The position numbers and the translations under genes are program-made. Below are positions 1-11,240 of a stretch of DNA of 64,000 nucleotides, piece after piece (positions within the stretch are counted from its first letter, which is position 1; the number at the start of each line of letters is the position of its first letter). A model generated the notes under the pieces. That model had not been told where the DNA came from and did not search any database. It worked only from the letters and a program-made list of their open reading frames with translations. The stretch spans positions 64,274,678 to 64,338,677 of the forward strand of contig NC_054538.1 of the NCBI RefSeq assembly GCF_017654505.1, read 5' to 3'. This DNA is from Polyodon spathula (taxonomy: Eukaryota; Chordata; Actinopteri; Acipenseriformes; Polyodontidae).

Positions 1-111
1 TTCTTATTTAAAGCAACTTCCTTGCTCGCTGTCACCTGGGCAGAGTGAGTGAGATGCAGGCATTCTTGATAGCGAAAGCATGCTTAATTTTTACAGAGGC
101 CAGGACAAAGG

Positions 112-594
112 TCACACTCTGTACCAATCCTGCCTTTTTGCCGAATACAACCAAGCATTCCATATCAACCAGTCTGTGGAATTGGAGGCTTTCCATCTAC
201 CTCCTTTCCAGTCTGATAGAGAGCAACTGCCCAACTCGGGCCCTGGCGTACTGTGTTGACAGGACGAAAATTTGGAGGCAGTCGGAGCTATTTTTTGACT
301 GCTATTGTCAAGCCCTGTCCTAAGCAGCGGCTGTCCAAGTGGATAGCAGACATGGTCAGGACTGCCTATGAGTTGGCCAACTTGCTTTCTTCGGAAAAGC
401 TCACTGGCTATTTCACTAGGGACATGGAACTTCGTTGGCTTTATTCATTAGCTAGATGCAAAGACATTTGCAGTACAGCAGTGTGGGCTACTCCCCATAC
501 CTTTACTAGGTTCTACAGACTTAATGTAGTTGGTCCTCAAAACCCTGGTTTTGGAACTAGTGTTTTTCACCCTAGCTACTTGTTATTGGGGTTC
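112..594 (+). mobile_element. DIRS/Ngaro-type tyrosine recombinase remnant, frameshifted
   Basis: Conceptual translation across two frames resembles the C-terminal half of the tyrosine recombinase of DIRS-like retrotransposons. The first part (about 225-320) carries a 'CPTRALAYCVDRT' stretch like the family's 'LCPVRAL..Y..RT' linker. A second frame (from about 322) continues with 'KQRLSKWI', then a 'YFTRD' box (the family's H-x-x-R with the His replaced; Arg near 418), then 'WATPHTFTRFYRLNV', which holds the candidate nucleophile Tyr near 514-516. In-frame stops and the frame change show it is dead. It sits in the mark1 intron upstream of the first visible exon. The identification rests on remembered family motifs. 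Confidence 0.6.
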
Positions 595-789
595 TGAATG
601 GTAACGCACAGGGCAGCCTTCGGCTCAGCCTTGTGAAATTCCAGTCATCTGCAGTCTTTCCCTTGCGACAGCTTTGGTACACTCGCCCATTCGGTAATGG
701 TTATGTTTCGTACTTGAAAGGGAACGTTAGGCTTTACCATAACCCTAGTAGAAATGTGACCTAAATTAACATGTTTTCTTTTCTCTTAG

Positions 790-889
790 CAAATCATGAA
801 GGACCGGTGGATGAATGTTGGTCACGAAGAGGAGGAGTTAAAACCGCATACTGAACCAGAGCCAGACTTCAGTGACACTAAGAGGATAG
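790..889 (+). CDS. mark1: mark1 exon a: end of kinase domain / linker
   Basis: 33 codons plus 1 nt. Acceptor ttctcttag|CAAATC, donor GGATAG|GTTAGG. Encodes the MARK signature '[16 protein letters not shown]' and the acidic linker ending 'DFSDTKRI'. Enters in phase 0, leaves in phase 1. Confidence 0.92.
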
Positions 890-3800
890 GTTAGGCTCAG
901 TTAATGTTATGTGCAGTGGTAACCAGCTATATTGCATAGCAGACACGCAGACACTTTAAATTGTTCCATCAGTCATTCATTCATACAGGATTTCCAAGCT
1001 GTTGCATTATTACTTGCTACTTTTAAAAGTGTATAGCAATTACTAGTAAACTAAACTATCTTTAAAACTGAGACATTGTATTGCTTGTTACAGAATCACT
1101 AACAAAATACCATCTAGGGGGAATGAAACAAATGTAGTAGAACTTGATGAATAAGAACTATTGTTTTCTTAAACAGGGCTCCACATTTACTCTGCAAGCT
1201 GGATGTCTATACGGTGCATTCTGTATAATTGAATTAAATGCCTGAGTGCAGCTTAGACTTTTAGGGAATTGATATTAAACTACTAGGAATTGTAAGAGGA
1301 GATATAACAGACACAAGATAAACAAGTTAAGCCAGGAAGATCTGTAGGTGTAAAAATGAAGGGCACATAATACTTAAAGCTTGAAAGCAGCTATTGTGTT
1401 CAGTAATCACTCTGTGCCAAGAACAGTTCAGATTACTCCTGTAATGTAATTTTACAGTTGTCTACCTTATTTAAGTGCACTACTTTTTTCTACAGTAAAA
1501 GCCAAACGCCTTGTACTTGGAGACTTCTCAGATTGCTTTCACTGTTCCCAGTTTGCAAACCAGCAGATACATTTCACAAAAATCCCTTGTATAGCAACGT
1601 TGCCTTTTAAATCTTAACTATAGTTGGTTTATGAGGAGAGCACTTTCTACTGGACCTTACTGGATGCTAGCTGAATATCAAGGTAGCGTTCCAGCTGATG
1701 TAATGTAGCTTAAAAATGAAATGTGTATCTGGTATACTGAGATTTGAGTTTGTATTGTGTTGATTTAATATTCTTTCTTTTTTATTTTAATGGATACAGA
1801 TTTAATGGTGACTATGGGGTTCTCAAGAGATGAAATTACAGAGTCTTTAATTGGTCAGAAGTATGATGAAGTCATGGCCACTTACCTTCTACTAGGCAGA
1901 AAACCTCCCGAGGCAAGTTCATTACTACATGTTAAGTACCTTATCCAATGCGCTTCATACAGAAAGTACAGTATATAAGTAAAATCTAGCAATATGTGAC
2001 ATGCACACATCTATACAAACAGAAAGATATTGATCTCAAACAGGGAGACCCCCACAGGCTCAGAGTGAGGCTGATCAAACTGAAGGATTCAGTCACAGCA
2101 GATGCAACTGAGGGAGTGATTTTTTCTTAATGCACATTAAGTTAAGAGGAGTTGCAGACACACTGGCAGACAGGCTGGATTGCTCTCCTAGACTGAGCTC
2201 GCTCGCACACACACACTCACACAAAACAGCTGCACTTACAGCTTTTAAACGCATCTATTAACAGGCAAACGCCCACACCCGTGCACCATTCCACACAACA
2301 GTGCGACGGATAGCAGTACATCCATATCTATAAAACAGTCGGTGGTAGAATCTGTAGGAATAGTGGAAGAAGCTCAGTAAAATTATTTTGACACACCTCT
2401 CAACTAGAAATATTTCACAGTGTTAACAATCTGCAATCAGCATTTAGTAGAGGTGGATTCAAGTTTATGCTGAATTGCAGTTTCCTGACCTGTGTGTTTT
2501 TTTTTCTTTAGCTTACTTTCATTTTCCAGTGATTTGTTACTATATTCAGTTTAAACCAGTTCCCCTCCCCAGCTGCGCTGTGCCTAAGTAGTTGAGTCTT
2601 ACAACTCATTGAAATGTCTTAGTGAGTAAGTAACAGGGTTCTGAAAAATATAGCGTTATACGTCCCCAAGTGTTGCTACAACTGTTTAAATAACATACAT
2701 GTAATTTTTTCTTTTCAATGTTCACATCCTGACTTATAACTTTTTAAAGTCTGTGTGAAAGCTCTTTTCAAATGCCGACTAGTGCACTGTGGTTTGAGAT
2801 CTGTCTTCCGAATCATTGCAGGAAGAGCGATTTTATAAAAAAAAAAAATAAATAAAAAGGCATAACAAGTGCTCTGGCTTTTCTTTACCATACCACATAA
2901 TGGATCGTTGTTGCTTTGTTACTTGTTTGACAATGTGGGCAATAATCCTTGCCCTATCAATGCACTAGAGCAGACAGTTTGATAAGAGCTTTGAAAAAGA
3001 CTAAAGTTATGAGTGTAAAAAGTTGTCGGGATGTTAACAATGGGGGGGGGTGCGACAGAATGTGCACTTAATTGTGGTCTTGGACTCAATTTGGTGTTAA
3101 ATGTCAGTTCCTCCTTAGAAGTTGGAGGTAAAGGATTTGGTTTCTATTATTTTTCTGCCCTTTAGTTTGAAGGAAGCGAGTCAGCATCAAGCAGCAACCT
3201 TTGTCAAAGGTCACGGCCCAGCAGTGACCTCAACAACAGCTCCACACAGTCCCCAGCACACTCAAAGGTCCAGCGCAGCATTTCAGCCAATCAGAAGCAA
3301 CGGCGGTTTAGTGATCATGGTGGGGATGACATTCAACCAAGTAAAGTAACAAGCACAATTTCAACACTTGAGTGTGCAGTGTCCTAGTGAGCCCTGCTGA
3401 TCCAGCTTACTCTATGTCCATGTTGTGGTGGTTTGATTGTCTCCCTGTGGTGTACAGGCTCTTTGACAGCAGTAGTTCTGTGCATGTGGATTGGGTTGCT
3501 TGTTTGCATTGCTCTTTACTGTAGTTGGCTGTGTGCAATGCCAATGTAATAAGTTTCAATCTGCTTCTTTAATAGCTTCGCTTTCAGATACTGTGGTGCT
3601 TTTATTAGCTGGTAACAATCCCTCCCTCCCACTTTAGTTGATAAAATATTATTGATTCTTTTTCTGTCTTTCATTGAATATCACTTTTCTATGTTTAATA
3701 AAACAATATGAAAGATTGTTTAGTGAAAACATTTTCTTTATCAATAACTTGGTATAGATAAATAGTTTCTACTATTTATCAAGGAGGTTATGCTGTAAAC

Positions 3801-6800
3801 TTTTGCCCAATGTACTGTAGTATATGATAACTGGACAATGTGTTGTGGGCATATTTTAAGCACTGTGTAAGTCATGTTGACTTGATACTTCTTATTGTTT
3901 TTAGCTTCACGAGAGAGGTACCTTTTAACAGTGTTGTAAACAGCTGAGCAAACAAACATTGACAATACAATTTTAACCAAGTATAAGGGCTTGGAATAGG
4001 ATTTCATATGAATCAGAATGGGCTGGTACAGTGTGCATTATACATTTGTATAATGTTCAAGTTTACTTCCACAGACATCTGCATCATGGATGCTACTAAA
4101 TGTAAAGGGTTACCAGAAAAGAACAAGACTCATAGTTTCTAGAATTAATTCTTTGAAGACTTTTAAATGTCATTTATGCTTCACCCCCTTGCACTTTAAA
4201 ATAAATTGCCAAGCTTACACAAATCCTTTTTTTTTTTTTTGCAGTTAAATATTGAAACGAAAGTGCTGTGATGAGATGTTTTTAAGCAGCTGTCCTTTTT
4301 CATTGCAGCCGGCCCAACCATTCCTCCAGCCGTGTCATACACTAAACGAGCTCAAGCAAACAGCGTGGAGAGTGACCAGAAAGAAGAGTGGGACACTTCC
4401 CGCAAGCTCGGTACCACGACTGCAAGCTCCAAAGGGGATATGCCTGCAAGTCCACTGGTCGGTCCGGACCGGAAGAAGTCTACCACTGCCACTGCTGTAA
4501 GTGATAGCTGTCTTTAATAAAGGGGGGGGTGAAATTATTTAACCATTGTACTGTTTTAATTTATTTTATAGTATTGTAATGTAGATGTGAATTTTGCAAT
4601 TTGCTTGATGCATCACAGAGAGCTCAAAGTGGTTGGAAGAGCAAGAAACCAAACTGCCCTTGCACCTAATAAGGGCAGGTTTGTGGCACAAGGCAAGATA
4701 GAGCAGGGAGGCTTACATGGACCTCTCTATTTCAGCACCTTTCTCAAGCTCTACGTTGCTCCAAAATGAGTTGCAAAGGGCAGCCCAAGACGTGGTAAAC
4801 AGTGATTTAAGGAAGCGTATCCAGTTGTTCTTGATTGTGGCTTTCACATGCGTGGGAAGCGCTTCAGCTACAGATCTTTCTTATTGTCAGTGTGTTTTGA
4901 GAGGAAGGAGTTGTCCACACTGTGCAAGACTAATTTATTTCAATCCCTCAATAAAAAGCAGAACAATGTGCTTCCTGGAGGAGGGATGACCAGAAGAAAC
5001 ACTTACGTGTGCGAGCGCTCCAGCACTGACAGATACTCCGCTATACCAAATGGGAAAGACAGCAGGTAGTACAGCCAAGAATCTGAACATCTTTCTCAAA
5101 GGTGCCTCACAGTTTTATGCCATCAAGCTTACACATTACTTGAGGTTTAAGACAGTTCCCAGGTGGGTTAGAGGGGAACAAAGTATATAAGACAAGAACT
5201 TGAAATAAAATTCAGTTGGGGGATCATGGTTGTGGTTAAACGCACCAAGCCATCTTACCAGTTGGCAGGGGAATTTTAGTAAAGACAGTATGACAGCCAA
5301 AACACACCAGCACTGAGAAACGCTATAAAATGTAACTTTTGGCATCCAAAGTCAGCCTTAAGCTATATTTCAATCAATAGCAAACTCTTTCACATTACAA
5401 TTTAAGGGCTATACAGTGCAAAGGCCAAAACTATCAGATTTTCATTTTACTTGCATGTGGCATTTGCCAACTCAAAAAGTAAAAATTGTATATCCACACC
5501 CAGCTGGTAATATTAAGCGCTCTAAAGTGTTAGATGTTTTCCTATAAAAAGACACTTTGCCCACTAACTGTGTTCTTTATGTTTTCTTGTTACTTTTTTG
5601 GCTCGCTTTTTTGTTTTGTTTGTTTTCCTTTTGATTGCTTCCAAAAGCCTAACTGAAATGTCCACTTGTGCAAGCAGTACTGGCGCAGCAGCATCGGCCA
5701 TGCCCTCTACCCGACCGCGCCACGTCAAGTCCATGTCTGCCTCCGGGCACCCCATCAAAGTCACGCTGCCTCCCATCGAGGATGGCACGGAGGCCTACAG
5801 ACCAAGGTAAGGACTTGTCTTACTGATGATTTCGTGAGTGAGTGGTCCATAATTTGGAGGTTACAGTAGAAGATAGAAAAGCATTTTGGCTATTGTCTGA
5901 TTTTGGCTATTTTAAGTCGATTACAAAAAAATTAATGCCTAAAAGTTGAACCTGTTTGGACAGGAGGTAAAAACAAATAGTTGTAGTCTGAAATACTGTT
6001 TGCAATATGAACTTGCCCAGAACTTCAAAACGCTCAATCAGAATTCTAAGGTAAAACTAGTATCTACTTGACTTATTGCAAGGTAAATCTATAACTAAGA
6101 ACTCCAATATGGTGAAGGTAAAATAATTATTGAAAACAATGACTCACTTATTGTTATTTTTTTTGCCTCCTTAAAGTCCTTAGTTTTCATTGTGTTTTGT
6201 GTCGCCCTGTTTGAGTTGCACAGGCAAGCTGCAGGGGACAGTGATGGTCTCCAGGAGAGGTGTGCGCCCAGTTACTCTGCACAGTCTTGGCATGCCATGT
6301 GCACTCTGCCAGACGGAGCAGCAGCTGCTAGAGATCATAACAAAACAAAAACAAACAAATTCATAGCTGTACATTTCCACTAACTTCATGGGAGTGATCA
6401 AATTCTAATCAGAACAGCTTTTTTATTCATCCAGTGTTGTCTAAATGAATTGCGGTATGTTGTGATTTACATTTCATACCTGTAGCATAATAATCAAATT
6501 GAGATCCAGGGAGTGGAAGGGGGGTCAGATGAACCTCATTCCCATAGTAAGGACAACTAATGCATGACACTTTTTATTAATACTTCTTACGGTTGCCAAT
6601 ATTAAAATGCATGGAACCCAAGACAAATAAATATTTGTACTGTAAGCCAGGCCAACTAAATGGATTTGTCCGACACCTTTAAACTATCTTCACCTTTTAC
6701 ATACGCTTCTCATTATAATTTCTTTACCTGTTGGTATGAACAACAGATTTAAATAGAACCCTAAGATTAACTATTTAAATATAGTGTCTTGTTTAAATAG

Positions 6801-9554
6801 TTGAAGTGTGGGTTTTTTTGCAGTTTTGAAGAGTTATATTAAAAAAAAAAAACGATTATATAAACCAACAGTTTCTACAACAAAAATAAAATCATCCACC
6901 AGAAACTGCCAACCGTGGCGTTTCATTTAATCCTGTTTGTTGTTTTCCGCTCCAGCACTGCAACTCCTCGGGCACCTGCCGCTTCTCCATCTGCCCACAG
7001 TATTAGCAGCACCACTCCGGACCGGACCCGGTTCCCCCGCGGCAGCTCCAGCCGAAGCACTTTCCACGGGGCCCAGCTCCGAGACCGCCGCAACGCCACC
7101 TACAACGGACCGCCCGCCTCGCCCACTCTGTCCCATGACACGGCCGCGCTGTCACAGGCCCGGAGGGGCACCTCCACCGGCATCATTGGCAAGATCACTT
7201 CCAAGTTTGGACGCAGGTTAGCTGTTTTGATTTGATGAACAAATCCAGTACTTTCCTGTCCTTTGCACATTCAGATTGACAAACACAGGAACATAAAATC
7301 TGGGCATTTTGATTTAAAAAAAAAAATGCATTTAACAGGAATAAGGTGGGATGTACTATAAATAAATCATTTAAAAGATCATAACGAATGGCAGGGCATA
7401 ATAAAAATCTTGCTGTGTAGCAGTTCCTGTGGAGGAGGACTGGTTGCGAACGATGCCATCTCTGTATACTGGCCTGTTCCCTGCATGTCCTACATACAGT
7501 ACAGATGAAATGCAGGAGAAGTGTTTGGATTTGTATCTTATGACCACACATTTTTGTGAATTAATATACAGTATAAAGGGCATGTTCAAAGCAAGAGGCC
7601 AACAGAGTGGGTTTAGATGGATGAGATCTGTATAGACAGTTTGTAAAAATGAAAACTCATCAGCCAGTTAGGAAGCCCTTACACTTGAGATGACAACAAA
7701 TAGTCACAGCAGGAGAATCAAGCACACTACTCCCTTAGAAGTTTATTTAAAAACACAACCTTCTTGCTCCAAAGCAGTCTTCCAAAATTAGATTTTGTTG
7801 GGTCATTAACTTTCCACTTCCTTTTTTACAGCACCCCTTAAGAGTAGCAATAGCCTATCAATTAAAACAGTAAAACCTGTAGCTGTAATGGTTTGGATAC
7901 ATAAATAAATGTAAAGGCATCATACCACCATAAAATAAAAGGGAACTGGCAATATTTGTGTTTTGAGGCTTGCTTAGATTTACAAATGATCCTGCTTGTT
8001 GTCTTGTCTGACCTTGCAGATTTAAAATCCTTTTTTAAAATGCTATATTTTTTAATTACTCGCAGACTAGTTTTTCCACATGCATCTGCTTTGAAGTAGT
8101 ACAGCACCACATGTTTCATTGTGACCTGAGTGAACCTTTCACAAGAGAGGAGGAGTTCAGTGACTGCACTGTCATCCCAGGGCCTCTGCTGTGTCTGCTC
8201 AACCAGCAGTTGTGCTGGTTTATGATGCAGACCAATAACCTTTAGGCATGCGCAGAGCTGAGGCTGCAAAACATTAATCAAATTGCAGTTACTCCAGGTC
8301 AGCTTCCTTAGAACTGGGTTTGCTGTGTCTGTAGGTCTACCTTTTAAACACAAAGACATTTTACAAGAGAACCTTAGTTGAAGAGGGCTAACCATGGAGT
8401 GGCTCAGGGATTTGCTCACCAAAGTTCCTCTCGGTAGCCGCATATATAGGGCCCTATGAAATCTGTTTTATTATTTTGAATTTTCTGATTTTTCGGTATA
8501 AACAAATCTTTACTTTGTTAGTTAATTAGTTTGTTTTTTATAACCACAAGTGTTTGATACATTGACAGTAGTGAAGCTAGAAATGCATGAAAAATTAGGG
8601 AGAAAAAACCCTTTTCTAAATGGTTTTAATCAAAGTCAGAAAAAAGGGTACAAATTGGCACAATCTAATAGAAACAAACTAGGAACATTGTAAATTAGAG
8701 AAATCAAAATGTAGGCTTTTTTTAGTTTTTTTCTTTTCAATACAAGCTGAACTATAGCATTTCTATATTCAGAGAACAATAATTAAAAAATAATAGTTAA
8801 TGACAATGTAAATAAACGCCTAAATATTTTGATTTATTCTAATTTAATAAAAAGGCACTTAATATCTCCCTGAGAACTTTGTAGAAAAAATGCAGCAACT
8901 AGACCCTACATTCTGCAGTAGTAGCTAGCAGTAAGGTGGCATAAGAGGCAGGGCTTTTTTACAGTTAAATTCATGGTCCAGTATGGTGGCTGAGAGGTGC
9001 AAAAATAGTTTTTTCATGCATTCCCATGATGTGTGTTTCTTGAGGCCTCTTGTCATACAAACACTGTGCTATTTCAATTTCATTTTTTAAATTTATACGG
9101 GTGGGGGCTCCCGAGTGGCACATGCAGTAAAGGCTCTCTGCGTGGAGTGCAGTATGTGCCCTATAGCCTGGAGATCGCGGTTTGAATCCTGGCTATGTCA
9201 TTGCCGACCGTGATCGGGGGTTCCTAGGGGGCGGCGCACAATTGGCCGAGCACCACCTGGGTAGGGAGGGTTTAGGTCGGTAGGGCAATCCACGGTTCAC
9301 CGCACACCAGCGACCCCTGTGGCTGACATGGTGCCTGCGGGTCTGCAGTGGAATCATTCAGATCTGTGTTGTCCTCCAGCACTATAGGTCTGGTGGCTTC
9401 GCTGTGGATCCGCAGTGCGAAAAATGATGGATTAGCAGAAACACAACCCGTGTTTCAGCCTCCATTTCCCGAGTCGCCCCGGGGTTGCAGCAGTGAACCA
9501 GGGTTAATAATAACACAATCGCCGATTCTAAATTGAGAAAAAAAAAAAAAAAAC

Positions 9555-9642
<88 letters not shown>

Positions 9643-11190
9643 AAACTGATTTTGTGGTAATGTCCTCGGATGCCTAATTCTGTTTTTTTCTTGCGTTTCC
9701 GCCCGTGTTCTCTGCAACGCGGATTTCATACGGCCCTGTATATGCAATGCCTGATTTCTTTTTAGTGTCCAGGTAAAATGTAAGCAAAATTTATTTTGAC
9801 AGGTAAAACTTTTAGTAAGTTTTACTTGAGCGTTATGAAGTTCAAAATTAATGTGTGCATTATATTGACAATTTCAGGTTTGAAATAGGTACCATTTCAC
9901 CACTATGTAACATCTTAAACTGCTACTCAATAACTGGAACCAATGAAACGATAAAATCAAACGCTAAAAACACATTACGCTTACAGGGCTTTTTATTTAT
10001 ATGCATATGCAACAGTCTGGCTCTGGTGGAACATTGTTATTGTTTCCTTTAATATATAAATAATATATATTCTATATATATATAATATATATATATATAC
10101 ATGTGTGTGTGTGTGTTATATGTGACTAGGCCGCGTAATGGATAGACGCAAACCTATCTGCGGAAAAAAACTTAACTGGGTCCAGGACACAACACTTGAG
10201 TTTTAAAGCACTGATGTGCTATTTTTAATAATACAAAATAAACAAAAACAAACGCCTAGCTCTTTTTGAGCACTAACTAAACATAAAGAAGAACCTAAAC
10301 TGTAAAACAGGACAGCTAAGCTGTTTACCTGTTAAACAAAAAAACAGTTTTACAAAAAGGCTACACACAGTACCTTTTTCCCCATACACTTGAGCACACT
10401 GTCATGCGGGCGCTCTACACAGCAACAGCCCTGAGCAGACTGACTGCTTCCTTAATTATCCTGCACCTGGCTCTAATTTACAATGACAGCCAGGTGCAGG
10501 TGATAATTAACAATAATTAACAAAAAACAATTATGTTTCTGGCAGGGAGGATTTTAACCCCCTCCCTACTGTGTTACTCTCTCTCTATATATATTTTTTT
10601 TTTAGTTTTTTATTTTTTATTTATTTATTTATTTTACTGTTTTTTGTTGTAGAAATATGTCTCTCAGGTTTTCCAGAAGGTAGGAGCAAATATTGTTTGT
10701 TTGCTTCCACTTTCCCAAAATAAATGCAATGCGCTGAACTTACTCAGAACCCCTGGTTTTGTTTGACTATATCCCGTGTGTCCGTCCGTCCGTCCGCGCC
10801 CCCCCCCCCGATCTGCACGGTTATTAGATGGTCACTGAATGCTCTGTAGTATCTTAATAACCATTCTGTATCATTACTCGTCTTTCTGTCTTGTTTTAAC
10901 AACATATAAAGTCATTTGTATACTGTCAAGAACCAAAGAGGGAATCTAACACAGGTGTCTTTTGGAGGATTTTTAGCTCCTAAAAGGTTGCATTTGAATA
11001 AATCGCAAATACAGTCATGTTATGAAAACAGGTGGTATATTCTCAAGGGGTTTAACGTACTTCAAGCAGCAAAGGTATTTTTCATTAATGAAAACAGATC
11101 AGAATTGTTTAAAATAGCTTAATCAAGTATTTTTATTTACCCTGCTGTTTTTCTTTAAACTTCTGAAGATTCATCAGGTTTAATGAACAG

Positions 11191-11240
<50 letters not shown>

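Larger units (their letters stand above)
8440..9745. mobile_element. Non-autonomous DNA transposon with 24-bp terminal inverted repeats
   Basis: The left end starting GCATATATAGGGCC and the reverse complement of the right end, starting GCATATACAGGGCC, continue to TATGAAATC and agree at about 22 of 24 positions. The interior is AT-rich with no transposase and is interrupted by a SINE and an (AT)n run. Superfamily uncertain; the AGGGCC-type end is hAT-like, but no clear 8-bp target duplication is visible. Confidence 0.55.

Noticed and set aside
1790..1978. 62-codon frame starting upstream of the UBA exon
   Set aside because: Begins in intron sequence and runs through the GC donor into the next intron; only 1800-1912 is exon.
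7862..8443. 193-codon minus-strand open frame in a mark1 intron
   Set aside because: No motif or family resemblance, AT-rich tail, and it ends next to transposon termini; probably chance or unknown repeat sequence.
9103..9190. tRNA gene
   Set aside because: A/B-box-like motifs belong to the SINE head; no cloverleaf with paired acceptor stem was seen. The same holds for 19881-20116 and 59476-59694.
9382..9747. 121-codon minus-strand frame with an Ile-Tyr run
   Set aside because: Product of the (AT)n microsatellite plus SINE sequence.
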